A DNA stretch of 64,000 nt, taken from the NCBI GenBank assembly GCA_007922195.1, contig ML682013.1, positions 18,607,882 through 18,671,881 on the forward strand. Reading direction: 5' to 3'. The notes below the pieces were generated by a model. That model was given only the letters and a program-made list of their open reading frames with translations. It ran no database searches and had not been told where the DNA came from. This stretch comes from Podocnemis expansa (lineage: Eukaryota > Chordata > Testudines > Podocnemididae). The position numbers and the translations under genes are program-made. This document shows positions 11,741 through 22,903 of the stretch, piece by piece (position 1 is the first letter of the stretch; each line of letters begins with the position of its first letter).

Positions 11741-12425
11741 AGACAAGTGCCACCAAACAGGAGCACAGTATTTTGCTGTTAAATAACAGAGACAAAGAGC
11801 TAATGTTCTAGGTGTCCAGCTGCTTATACCCTAGGTTGAGTTAGCCAGTCTTCTGAGAAAATTGTTCTGGGTGGTGACTTTGATTGCTATCTTCTTCAGG
11901 TGGTTGCAGTACATCAATGACCTATTCAATGTCATGCCAACGAAACGGGGTTCATGTCATTTTGCAGGCACTGGATATTTACAAAAATATTTAACTCATG
12001 GTTTACATTTGCACTATGGAGACAAAATGTGCTAGAAACTGTCTTGGGAAAGCTCAGCCACAGGTGCAACTGACCATGAGCTTCATATCATCATTCAAGA
12101 ATTTGTTGATTTCTGGGAAGTATTGAGCTTGAAAACTGCAGCAAATATCATCAGCATAGTTAAACTTGTGCTAGAGCACTGCTTGCAGGACACCAATATA
12201 CACAATAAATAGTACTAGTGAAAGAGCCAAACCTTGAGGAATACCATTAATCTGACACAGTCAGGAACTGTAACACTTACCTGTGTGCATTCTGTGCTAC
12301 CTATTCTGGAGGAAGAGCTTTACTATTTTGACCACCCAATGCAGGGCAACTTGAAAGAGCTTATACAGAAGTCTTATCTGTCATAAGTAGCAGTAAACTC
12401 CAGGAAGACAACTCCTGTCAGGCAG
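11741..12425 (-). pseudogene. LINE reverse transcriptase core (broken)
   Basis: Minus strand, decayed. In order one can read GVVFLEFTATYD (motif with the first catalytic aspartate region), LHWVVKIVKLFLQN, GIPQGLALSLVLFIVYI (the PQG block), then YADDICCSFQAQ with the catalytic YADD box, the thumb-side block MTLNRSLMYCNHLKK and TLALCLCYLTAKYCAPVW. Order and spacing are those of a non-LTR retrotransposon reverse transcriptase. It is not the CR1 family seen elsewhere in the window (those have FADDTK). Several in-frame stops and frameshifts are present. The 5' part with the endonuclease is missing beyond about 12425. Confidence 0.75.
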
Positions 12426-12429
12426 AAAC

Positions 12430-13680
12430 AATTAAGGTGTATTTACTTATTAAGTAAACAAAGCTCTCAAGCTACCAAACAGGGGCAAAGACAGCTTTCC
12501 GCAGGAAAGACAAACTTTACTGGTGCTATAAAAACAAGGATTCAAGTGATAAGCAATTAATTATATGCAACTGATTTATACAATATTGTTGAATTGATTG
12601 TGTACAATATCATTGAATTATAAATGTTTATTGAAAGAGTTATAAAAGCCTATTATGCTCTGGTGATTAATATAATCATGAAATGTACATATTAATACTG
12701 CATAATAATCTATGGATATTCACTGATATTAAGCTTTACAGTCTGTGTCCAAAAAAAAAAAGGACTAGATCTCTCTCAGACAAGAAGGAATATTACAGCT
12801 ATTTTTCCGTCACCTATGTAAACTCAGCAAGGTGTGACCAGAAACAATGTAAGTTCCATTTGCATAGAAATCAGCAGAGATTGAGATGACCACAAGATGA
12901 AAAGAACAGCATCCTATCTCTTGAGATATGGTCACTGAACTTTGGAAAATATAAGAATGTACAGAAGTTATCTTTGGCATTCATTACAAGAAAAGCACAA
13001 GAGAATAGAGCTCTTGCAATCAGAGAAAGATGAGTTCTTCAACCAAAGAGGGTGATTTGAACGCTCTAGAAACTGAATATAGGTGAGAAACCTGCTTGAG
13101 AAAGGATCTTTCACTTAGGAAAACAAGGGAAATGAGTGTTCTGTACTTCTATGGAAAGTCCTGACAGAAAGTTAGCCATGACTGGGAAGAAGAATGTGAG
13201 AAAAACACTTGAACAAAGCTTGTACCTTACTAGAATAAGTTTTAAACTTTTAGACAGGGGTCTTCAATTATATTTATTTGCAACTCTTTCTAATATACTC
13301 CTTTTATTTGGCATTTCTTAACTTATATTCTATTTTTAATAAATTTGTTATATTTTTCTCTATAACCAGATCAGTGCTGTGTTTGAAGAAAAGGGTGTAT
13401 TTACCCCAATTAAGTTACTAATCTGTAATGTGCTTTTGTCTCATTAAAGGAAGAATTAACTTTATTATTTCTGTATCCAGGAAAGGTTTGAACTCTTCAA
13501 AATTTGGAGAAATTTGGAACTCAGACTGTGTTGGGGTCACCTTATCAACTGTTACCAAGGCTGACAGAAGCCAAAGTGGGGATTTAGACAGGCTGATAAG
13601 GTCAGATCTGCTGAACCAGTGCGGTCTAGCACACAGAAATCCAATACGATTGTCAAGTCTGTGATCATACTTGTTGAACC
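12430..13680. other. Unassigned AT-rich stretch, possible LTR end
   Basis: No gene is supported. Near 13330-13400 the phrase AATAAATTTGTTATATTTTTC followed by CAGATCAGTGCTGTG resembles the polyadenylation and U5 part of a plus-strand LTR, but no second LTR, primer site or target duplication was seen. AAAAAAAAAAAGG at 12750 is a simple A tract. Confidence 0.3.
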
Positions 13681-13683
13681 CCG

Positions 13684-15304
13684 GGTTCGTGATGTGACTG
13701 GGATGGACCAGCGACACCCACCAAAGAGACGGACACCAGTTCAAGTAAACAAAAATGCTACTTTTATAGTGACACCTTAAACACCTTTAACCACTTAACA
13801 GTGTAAAACAAGGAGATCTATGCAAAAACACTTGTACTCAACTAACAATATAAAGCAAAAATCTATATAGGACACTTATAACCAACTAACAGCATAAAGC
13901 AAAATCTAAATGAACACTTATAATTAAATAACAATATAAAGCCAAAAACCTATGCAAAGCACTTATAACCAAGTAACAGTGTGGAGCAAGAAAGTCTATA
14001 TAAAGCACCTGTAAAACACCTCCAACCAAACAACAGGATAAAGTATGAAAGTCTATGCAAAACACTTACAACCTACAAAAGTACTTACAGTTAAATAACA
14101 GTATGGATTAATGACCTACAAGAGAGTGGCCATAATAAGTCAAGGACTTTTCTGGCCTTTTACTGCCTCAACATTGGTATAGGCACTGACCAGCCCGCCC
14201 AACGCGTATTTACCAGAAAGCCATTCCTCCTTGCTAGCCAAGAAGGGTGGGCAGCAGAATGAAAAAGTCAGATGAGAGAAAAATAAACCCCCACACTCCC
14301 CCCGTGTACACTGGGGAATTCTGGGCCCAACAGTTTAGAGCAGAAGCAGAGTAATGAACAATTATACAATAAGAAGGATGCAAAATACAAATGACTAACA
14401 AAACACCTGGCAAATTAACAACACAAAACTATGCTAGACCATAAACAACTATATCATGAAAAGACTATACAGGATACAGAGAAAATAATAACAACTACAC
14501 AAACTATGCAAAACTCAGGTAAAGAAGCTACAATCACAGACTATATATAAATGGTACCAAGTAGGATGATTAAGAGAAGGTAGGAGGCCTATATCGATTT
14601 ATAATACCTGTCCCAGGACCGCGGTAGAACCCAAAGTGAGGAGGCAGACCAGCTGCAGCATCTCAGCACTTAATCGTTCGGCTGGCAATCCGTGTACACC
14701 CCAAAAGAAAGGTCTCATGGGTGGGTGCTCCCTGTCTCAGTTGGGGGCCAATCCGACTGGGTTGCGACATGCCCTTTAGCATTCGAGGGTGGGAGAACAA
14801 CCAGCTAGCTGAGACAGGGGGTTTTAATAGAATTTTGCCCAGCCAGAGTAAAAATAGCCAATTAGGAGTGGGATCCTGGTCAGGACCAATGATAAAACTG
14901 GGACCCCGGACAATGACTCCTCCTTCGTGGTGACGGGGGTGCCGAGAAACTGTTGGGGGGGGGGGATAGAAACTCACCCCCTTTGTTGTTGACAGAAACT
15001 AGGGAGGAAAAAACTCACACAGGAGATTGAGAGCCATCAGGGGAGATTGATACTTAACGTTCTTCCCCCTTGTGCTGGATGGCCCAGAGATGGAGGCCCA
15101 TCAGGGAGATCGATACTTAACATTTCTCCTTGAGAACAGCATAATCCAGGGAGCTACGTGTGGGGTGGGGGGGCCATCATGGCTGCCACCTCCACTGACA
15201 ATACCATGCCAGGAACTGTAGCAGCAAAGCATTATAGGACACCTATGGTTTCAGGGCAATGATGACACAATACCTTATTTGATTGTACCCTGAACTCCCC
15301 CGAC
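13684..15304. mobile_element. LTR-like sequence with internal repeats
   Basis: The block might start near TGTGACTGGGATGG (13693) and end near CCCCCGACA (15304), a TG...CA pair, but I could not confirm a target duplication. It contains a degenerate tandem array at 13760-14110 and a repeated phrase, AGGGAGATCGATACTTAAC-like, near 15039 and 15101. No retroviral protein is recognisable. The assignment as an LTR is an inference. Confidence 0.35.
13760..14110 (+). repeat. Degenerate tandem array
   Basis: About seven imperfect units of 40-60 bp share AACACTTATAACCAA(A/C)TAACAGTAT, A(A/T)AAAGCAAAAATCTAT and related phrases. Visible units start near 13772, 13826, 13868, 13912, 13960, 14009 and 14062. 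Confidence 0.7.
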
Positions 15305-15309
15305 AGTGG

Positions 15310-16065
15310 TGTAACCCTATAGAATTTACACGCAATATGCTATTTTGATCAAGGTTTACACTGTAAGCAAAGGCGAAATAGTTTTAAGTGATTGTCAGGT
15401 GAAAAGGCTGGGAACATCAAAAGATGTTTACAGATGTGCTATTTTTGCTTTATTTATTTTGGGCAGGGAAACAGAACAAAGGGATGAGTGAAGATTAGTA
15501 TGAAGTGGAAAAAGCTGGAGGAGCAAAGAAACAGATGCTGAGTTTACCAAGAAGCAGTTTGCAGAGCTGTGGGCACAATGAGGTTTGTCAGCCTCTGCTC
15601 AGAAGTAATCAGAGCTGGTGGCCATGCTGTACTTTAAGGTCATGAGACAGAGAGGGGCACCTGCTCCAAATCAGAGACCAGAAGGAATCACTTTTTTCTC
15701 TGTAAGGCATGCATTGTTCCCTAGATGACCCAGCAGAGACAACAGCAATGGCTAGAGGTCCAGTTGTGGAGGTTGCAGTGAAAAGTCAACTAGGAAAAGA
15801 GAGGTGGATGCAGGAGAAGGCAGGTCCGGAGCAACTTGTTTACCAAGCCAAACAGAGGAAGCTTTGAGAAAAGAGAAGGACCAAATTACACCCATGGAAT
15901 GAGGAGGAAATATGTAAGGACGTGATTAATGAGGTGCTAGCGGATAATCAGATGTGAGCCCGAGGAAACCTATCACTCTGGCTGTTATGGACACTAAAGA
16001 TCATTCTGGGATTCTGACTGTGAGAATGTGGGACGTGTTTTCTTGATCTGTTATTTCCTGTAATG
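15310..16065. other. Unassigned stretch
   Basis: Moderate GC with glutamate-, arginine- and glutamine-rich partial frames (15540-15900). They do not match any gag or other protein I recognise. It could be internal sequence of a decayed LTR element whose 3' LTR lies near 17380-17520. Confidence 0.3.
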
Positions 16066-16073
16066 ATGTAACA

Positions 16074-16540
16074 TAGGGTTAACAAACTTTTTAGCCTGAG
16101 GGCCACATCCCCTGAATGGCAGGCTATGTGCAGTGGCAGAGGGTGGAGGTAGAAAAGAGGCAGAGCTTATAAAATAAAATAAAATAATAAATAAGATCAA
16201 ATATATTATTTATAAAATAAAATTTAATAAAAATCCAATGCTCCTGAGCTATGAATAGAGTGGCTGTGTGCTCTTGTCTGGAAGCTGCTGAGCTCATGGG
16301 ACAAAAGGGTGGGGCTGGGAGGGGGAAACATAGCAGCTACCATGCTCCTGCCAGGATACAGCTTAGCCCTGAGAGTAGTGACTGCTGTGCCCAGCCTTGG
16401 CACTGATGAGCCTGCAGGAAGAAGGGGCAGGGCCAGGGTGGGGGTGAGGAAATGGCCACTAGCCAGACCCAGCTGACAAGCAGGATGAAAGACTCAGGCA
16501 GGCCATATGTGGCACATGGGCCATAGTTTGCCCACCTCTA
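16074..16540. mobile_element. hAT-type element, 467 bp
   Basis: It starts TAGGGTTAACAAACT and ends AGTTTGCCCACCTCTA, imperfect inverted ends. A perfect 8-bp target duplication, ATGTAACA, flanks it at 16066-16073 and 16541-16548. The interior has an AT tract of TAAAA units (about 16168-16235) and GC-rich unit sequence. No transposase. Confidence 0.9.
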
Positions 16541-17379
16541 ATGTAACAGGATTGAGCCCAAGGACTCAGGTACAAGCCCACCATGGCTGGACTCAGGGGT
16601 CAAAAAGGAAAATTCCCACTGGGAAATCTGAATCACTGTTGTGTGTGTCTGTGGCACAGCTAAAAAAGTGCTGTGGGTCAAGTTCTGCTAGAAGCACTGA
16701 GATAGCTAAGAAAGCTGTGGGCCAGAACTTCAGCAGATGCAGGAAAACTGAAACCGCACTGGAAGATGCTGTGGCACAGAAATTGCTGGATGAAGTGAAA
16801 CAGGGGTAGAGCTAAGAATAGGTGATGGCCAGAATTCTGCTGGGAACATGACAGAATCAGAGTAGTAAGAGGTTGGTTTCACTCCTTAGAGGGCAACAAC
16901 TCTGTACTGTTGTGGGTAAGGGAAAATCCCCTAAAACTGTAAAGTGGTGAGAGAACCCAGTACTGGACTGAATGACCAAGATGGGTATAAGGCAACTGCA
17001 TTGGGGAGTATGGATGGTAAGGCAGAGGAATCCTTTGTTTATGGGCTCAGAAGAACTTTGACCTGACCCCTTCAGTGTAGCCAATAGCTAATCCTATTGC
17101 ATCAATGTCAGAAGGAAAATGTGACACAGAGGACCATTTGTGGTTCTTTACTCTGTATCAGACTTGACCTACTCATTCAACTCATCATCAGAAGCATCAA
17201 GCACACATCACTTCGAAGTAGCACCAGACCTTTCCAAAAACAGCCGATGCAAAACCTGCAGACATCTTTCCACTGCTACTATGATCAAAACTCCCAGCAA
17301 CACACTTTCCAAGATCCATAGTGTGGTGTTTTGGACTACCTAGGGTCATTGGGGTTGTCATAGTGATAAATGGGAGAGT

Positions 17380-17520
17380 CGTTTAGGTGCTAGGAAAACC
17401 TGTCTGTCTCCTCTCTCTCTCTCAGTTCTCTTTCAATAAAGACTTCTTATACAGCTCTGAATATGCTGTCCTCCTTATTGGATTATAATCTCCCTTAAAA
17501 CTCTACACATAGTTCCTACA
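17380..17520 (+). promoter_or_regulatory. Possible LTR polyadenylation region
   Basis: A run CTCCTCTCTCTCTCTCAG is followed by TCAATAAAGACTTC and a downstream GTCCTCC/ACTCTACACA stretch. This layout resembles the polyadenylation part of an LTR in plus orientation. No other retroviral landmark supports it. Confidence 0.35.
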
Positions 17521-18020
17521 CATATGGTGCAACTCATCCAGTGCATTAGACACCCAGTAACAGCCATGTGGTTGAAACCAGGCAATAACTATACTCTCTA
17601 ATAAGCAACCACAGAAAAATTATTAACCCTCCCCCCCAAAAAACCCTTGTCAGCTATGTATGTTTTCCACAAAGCAACAACTCTATATCTAACCTATCAG
17701 TCTTCATCCTCAAAGGAAACCTATACCTTATATTCAAATGATGAGCCTGGGAGCTTAATTTCATAACTTTGCTAAAAAATTATGGCCTGAACAGAAACCT
17801 TATATTTATTACAACAATCTGTAGCTCACTAAAACCCCTTTAGTACTGTGCTTGCAGTGGTTTTACAGGCCACTCGACCTTGAATGGTCCCTTAGAATAA
17901 GTTCTATATACTTATGCTAAACAATCTATGCCATCTTGCATTTAGCTATGAGGATCGAAGTACCTTTCCCAGGTCAGAAGTGTGTGTGACTTGAAAGCCT
18001 GCCTCTCTCACCAGTAGGGG

Positions 18021-18293
18021 TATATCTACACTGGTGAATTAGTCCAAATCAAGGAGGCTTAGTTTGGACTAATGTAGCCTATGGCCTCACTAGGCTTTCC
18101 CTAGTTCAAACTAAGAAATTTCGCAATGTGGACTAGGACTAAGGCTTAGTTTGGATTTAAGAAGTCCGAACTAAGCTGGTTAGTTCAAACTAACCACGTG
18201 TTCTAGTTTGAACTAAGCATTAATTTGAACTAACCTCGAACTTCTTAGTTTGGGTTAACAAGTCTGAACTATTTTTGCCTGATATAGACATAG
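18021..18293. mobile_element. Fold-back MITE, second copy
   Basis: Ends TATATCTACACTGG and GATATAGACATAG form an inverted pair. The interior repeats TTAGTTTGAACTAA-type units, including AGTTCAAACTAACC and GTTTGAACTAAGC. This is the same family as 7402-7836. Its right end abuts the Penelope fold-back at 18302. Confidence 0.75.
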
Positions 18294-18301
18294 CTTAGAA
18301 G

Positions 18302-18609
18302 TTCCAAAGGGGTAGTTGTGTTAGTCTAGTTCAGCAAAACAAACAGGAAGCCCTTGGGCACTTTTAAAGACTAACCAATTTATTTATTGCATGAGGTTTC
18401 ATGGAGAAAATTCCACTTCATCAGATGCTTGAAGATGGGGAACTCACAGAATGGGAGTAAAACTTCTGTGCATTTAACTTCCTCCCATTCTGTGAGTTGT
18501 CTATCTTCAAGTGTCTGACAAAGTGGGATTTTCTCCCAGGAAAGCTCATGCGATAAATAATTTTTTTAGTCTTTAAAACTGCCACAGGACTCCTTGTTTG
18601 TTTCACCAA
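18302..18609. mobile_element. Penelope-derived fold-back element, 308 bp
   Basis: Left terminus TTCCAAAGGGGTAG...GTTAGTCTAGTTCAGC, then an arm with TTATTTATTGCATGAGG and CTTCATCAGATGCTTGAAG. A central segment with CAGAATGGGAG and its reverse CTCCCATTCTGTG is followed by the opposite arm AAAGCTCATGCGATAAATAA and CCACAGGACTCCTTGTTTG. TAGAAGTT occurs at both borders (18296-18303 and 18610-18617), consistent with a target duplication whose exact limits are blurred. Confidence 0.75.
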
Positions 18610-19431
18610 TAGAAGTTGGTCCAATGAAAGATACTGCCTCTTCCACCTTGTCGTTGTATTACTCACCATACCTCACACCCTAGTGTCATGGTATTTATTT
18701 AATATGGGAGATATGATACATCATTTGAAATCTGATAAAACATGCTCACTAATGTCAATATGCAATCTCTGTAACAACTAACTAGGTAGATTATGGATAT
18801 TTTCTAATATTATTCCAGGAGCTTGTAAACAAAGGTGACAAAACAGTTTTCTTTTATAAGGGGAAAGAAAAGATAGTTGCAGATGCAGTACTCAGAAACT
18901 GAGGGTCAGCATTTAAGTGGAATGCTGTCTGACCCCAAGATCACCTCTAGCACACAGGGTATTCTGGGAAACTTCAGAAACAATAGGTGACTTGTATTAG
19001 AAAAAGATAATCTTGCTAATTTTAAAGTATTGACTCATATATGTTTCCTTTTCTTTGCTATTTCACCTTTTCTATTAAACTTTTATTTATTTTCTGCCTC
19101 AAGCAGGTCTCAATGATGCAAACTGTGAGGTGTGAATGTACCAAAGAGAGCTGATAAGTGGGAGCATGTTTCATATTTTCAAAGGTAAAGATCCAGAAGG
19201 TGAAAGTCCAAGTGCCAGGTAATTAAGAACTTAGGGAGACTGATCTGGGGGTACTTGGGATCAAAAGGATGTTGAAGTCACCCAAGAAGAAGTAACTAGC
19301 CTGGTGGAATCCTGGGGCAGGGAGCAATTTATGCTTGTAGGCTTGCTGCTGATGACAGAGCACTGCAGCACAGCATTAAGACACCCAAAATTACAAAGCA
19401 GGCAGTGACAGAACCATTTATTGGTCTAGGT

Positions 19432-19808
19432 CAAGGGTGTCAAACTCATATGCTATGGCAGGCCAGATTTGACTTAAATGTACTTCAAGTGAGCCATACA
19501 TACCATAAATCAAAATACTACAGCACTTTTGCAGCATCGCAGACTGCTGTGTATGCGGGACAGTGCTCTGCGAGACCACTCTTCCTGTTAGGGAGAAGGT
19601 GCGGTCTCACGGAGTGCAGTCTCACATACTGAGCGCTCTGTGATGTCCTGAGACTTGACATTCTCACAGTATTGTGGAGTTCTGGGTATGCGAGAACATA
19701 TCCCTCTCTGTTAGGGAGTGACTGTGGTCCCACCGAGTGCAGTCACAGGCCAGATGGAAGAGGTTCGTGGGCCAAATTGGCCCACAGGCCACATATTTAA
19801 CACCCTTG
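19432..19808. mobile_element. hAT-type element, 377 bp
   Basis: It starts CAAGGGTGTCAAACTCAT and ends TTTAACACCCTTG. A perfect 8-bp target duplication, GTCTAGGT, flanks it at 19424-19431 and 19809-19816. Inside are two related GC-richer blocks (GTGTATGCGGGAC...GGGAGAAGGTGCGGTCTCACGGAG and GGGTATGCGAGAAC...GGGAGTGACTGTGGTCCCACCGAG), an internal duplication. No transposase. Confidence 0.92.
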
Positions 19809-20251
19809 GTCTAGGTGATTCCCAAAACTTTTTTAGTGAATCATATTGGAAAATGTTGGCCTCTATTTCTCTAACTTAACAAAATATTTTATTAATATTT
19901 CATTGAACTTTTTTATATTTAAATAAGATTTAATAAACTGGAACTTCAGACATATTTAACAGGCCAATGAGCATAGTTCTATTCTGTTACATTAGTCTAT
20001 TGCTATCCCAGCTTGTGATGCCACTGACTCAAGTAAAGACAGCTGTTTCACATGTAAAGGCTGTAATTTCATTCAGATAGGTAGGGTATTGCAGCATTTC
20101 TTTAGTCACTGCAGTCAAAGGCAAATCACAGTGCAGACCCTGAAGATGTCCCGCAATAGTGTGAGCCAGAGATTCACATTTATGTTTACAAGGCTAAAAG
20201 AGGACCAAACCATCTATAAAGCACTTATAATTCAGTATGACTACTACAACT

Positions 20252-20281
20252 GCTACTACTACTACTAATAATAATAATAAT
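20252..20281 (+). repeat. CTA/ATA trinucleotide microsatellite
   Basis: CTACTACTACTACTAATAAT continues as ATAATAA, a compound trinucleotide run. Confidence 0.9.
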
Positions 20282-20799
20282 CTGTTCAGCAGATATATAA
20301 CTTGGCAAAAAAAATATTTTTGTCTCCTACCTGCCCTTTAAACTAATTAAACGATCAAGGACAAGAAGGAATATCAGACCACAATTGACTATAGAGATCA
20401 CTCATCTGCCACGTCCAGTTAATTCTGGCATTTCTTATGTGTTACATTTTACTGGATGTTATTTCGTTATGGGTAAAGGGTGCTGTTTAGTTAGAGCAAG
20501 GGACTAACAGTTAAGATCCTGCAGCTTTATTTGAGGCTCTTTCAGGGTATCCTTAGACAGCAAGCAGCAACATGCCTCCAAACCTGGGTGGATAGACTCA
20601 GGCTTGCACTACAGTACAATAAATAATTGTGTAGACGTTAGAGCTCCACTTCTGAAACCCAATACTGCCTAGGCTTTAGATTCCAAGCTCCTGCCTGAGC
20701 TGCTATGTCCACATGACTATTTTTATCACTATAGCATAAGCCCAAATCTGTTGACCTAGGCTCTGAGACTTGTGGACTGCACCTCACTATTTAGACATG

Positions 20800-20975
20800 C
20801 CCTCACTGCTGAATTTGTTCTCTGGGTCAAGTCACCTAAATTGTCTGCACCTCAATTTACCCACATTTACCTACCTGAGGAATTGATGTGAAGTATAATG
20901 AATGAATGGCTCTAACACACTGTGAGATATCCTGATGAAATGAGCAATAGAAGTGCAAATTATTATTTCATTATT
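20800..20975 (+). repeat. MIR-like SINE remnant
   Basis: CTGGGTCAAGTCACCTAAAT, CTGCACCTCAATTTACCC and ATCCTGATGAAATGAG match the order of the MIR/CORE-SINE body (GGGCAAGTCAC, CCTCAGTTT, then the 3' part) as remembered. It is strongly diverged. Confidence 0.5.
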
Positions 20976-22368
20976 ATGTGAAATCTGCATATAAATAGAA
21001 TCTCTGTCAACCATGCATGGAACCCAGTAGATGCTTTTGATAAGTCTCCTGACAGCCAATGCAACTAGTCTGCCACATCGATGATCTACTGAAGAATAAA
21101 ATGATTTGTGTGCCTAAGCAATAAAAAGCCACTCTGTAGCAATTTTGCAAAATGTTACATGGGGTTTTAACTATGTGACTCTTATTGACTTAAATGGGAA
21201 TCATGCAGCTAAAAACCCATACAACACCTTGAAAATGTATCCCTAAGTGTTTTGTCAATAACCATATGTAAGTAATAAAATGGGATTCATTCTTTTCTAC
21301 TCAAGATGTATAAACATTATGTTTATATCAGCACAATTACTGACTTTGTGTAGCTTGATAGCCAGCCTTTAGTCATACTATAATTGGCATCTTGATTGCG
21401 TAATGTCATTTTAATGTGTTCTGAAGAACACACATTATAGTATTAGATTCTTGCTGTGAAAGAAGTGCAGAACAGCTATATCATAAAAAACAGCAATAAC
21501 ATTTTCTCTAAAAATCATGCACTAATTCAAAATTATTGATTTGTGTCTAACAGTTTCCTAGATACAGTTTATGTGAATGATAAAATGATAAAAACAATTT
21601 ACTCCCACTAATCACCACCTACATGCTGGGAAACAAAACACAGAGAAACATACTGAAAGGAATTTTCTCAGCCAGTGAGAGTGCAGGAATACTGCACAGT
21701 TTACTGCTCTATAAAACTTATTTTATATGAATTTTTCAGATATGCAAAACCCTGTAATCTGATTGGTTAACAATAGGTGTCAGACTCAGAATGAAAGGAT
21801 CTCTATAATAACATTTCTCAATAGCAATAATCATTATTATTTACATTCTCCAATTGGATGAGGGCCCTTGTTAGTTTATTGTGACTGGCTGAGGCAGCAA
21901 AAGCACAGACATTTGCATACTGACTTATTCTCATTACCATTCCTTGGAAAATAATTTCTTAGTAATCACTTTATTATTGTCATTAGTCATTTATTATGCA
22001 GATCCTGAGCTCTGATTGGCTACTACCTGCAGAGCTCCCCAGGCCACATACCCACAATGGAATTAGGCTACCTTGACTACCTCCAGCAGTGGTCATCTCT
22101 CCCCTTTAGCACTCACCCTGGCATTAAATGTAATTTTCATAATTCATAATTTGGGTCTGGGGACTAAGCCCTCATTAGGAGGAGACAAGAGATACTGAGA
22201 GCAACTGAATTACAAAAGACAGCATCCTAAGTTCAAGTGGCTATATTTGTAGTGGATACTCAGATAAAGAACTCTCAGGACATCAATTCACAGTTTATAG
22301 ATCAATAGTAGCCAATAAGAGCACAAAAACAAGATGATGTTACAATAGCTTTTGAATATTGTTTTTAT
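20976..22368. other. Quiet AT-rich stretch with several GATTGG boxes
   Basis: There is no gene or recognisable element. Between 21757 and 22020 the motifs CTGATTGGTTAAC, CTCCAATTGGATG and CTGATTGGCTAC recur, together with ATTTGCATA near 21914. These resemble CCAAT and octamer sites but there is no adjacent gene start. Confidence 0.45.
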
Positions 22369-22848
22369 GCTACCTGTTTATTGTAGCAGGAACAGTTTCT
22401 GATAACTTTGTTCTCTTCATCGGATAAGAGAGACAATCTTCTATGACTATCTGAAGGCCTTCGGGATACCAGTTCATTCTTGGAAGAAAAGAGTGAGTTG
22501 AAAGTCTCTCCTGTAGAGATTCTGTCTCCTCTCCTCCCAAGCTGGAAAATGGCTTAGCAAGCAGGGTATCCTTTGTGTGAAGGGGAATTCTGTTTTCGTC
22601 CATGAGGCCACCTGTTTGTGTTTCTGCAACACTTTCTGAAGTCAGGCTGGTTCTTTTCCTGTTTCTCTGAAGAAGGGTACTGCTCCACTTTTCTCTGTGC
22701 ATGAGGTCTCCTGATCCTCTCCTTCTAAGAAGAACTTGGATAGGGCAAGTCAGCTGCCACTCTTCTGGGGCTGACATCAAGACCCTCAGATTGACTCTTG
22801 TCTTCTCATCCTCACCTCCCTGCACAAGTTCCATGTGCCATTCTCACA
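22369..22848 (-). CDS. Candidate coding exon or pseudogene fragment, family unknown
   Basis: A 154-codon open frame runs on the minus strand from 22834 (ATG) to 22370. It is in moderate-GC DNA, away from GC-rich repeats. Its codon use looks vertebrate (many AGA, CTG, CTT, GAG; almost no CpG). The product would be polar and rich in Ser, Glu, Arg and Leu, with the phrases PEEWQLTCPIQVLLRR, MNWYPEGLQIVIEDC and KRTKLSET. The frame ends at CAG|GTAGCA, a possible splice donor that also carries the stop. Just upstream, CATCCTTTCTTTGTGAG could be a weak acceptor. Immediately upstream the frame is closed by TGA, and a neighbouring frame stays open, so a decayed processed copy is the alternative. I do not recognise the protein. 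Confidence 0.35.
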
Positions 22849-22903
22849 AAGAAAGGATGAATGCCCAACATCACAAGGTCCACAATTCTTTGGCTGTCCT
22901 TCG

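Noticed and set aside
13760..14110. CRISPR-like array of spaced repeats
   Set aside because: Units are degenerate, spacing varies and spacers are similar to each other. The host is a vertebrate, so this is a tandem repeat in an LTR-like element.
15540..15900. Possible retroviral gag from charged frames
   Set aside because: No major-homology region, zinc knuckle or other gag landmark could be read.
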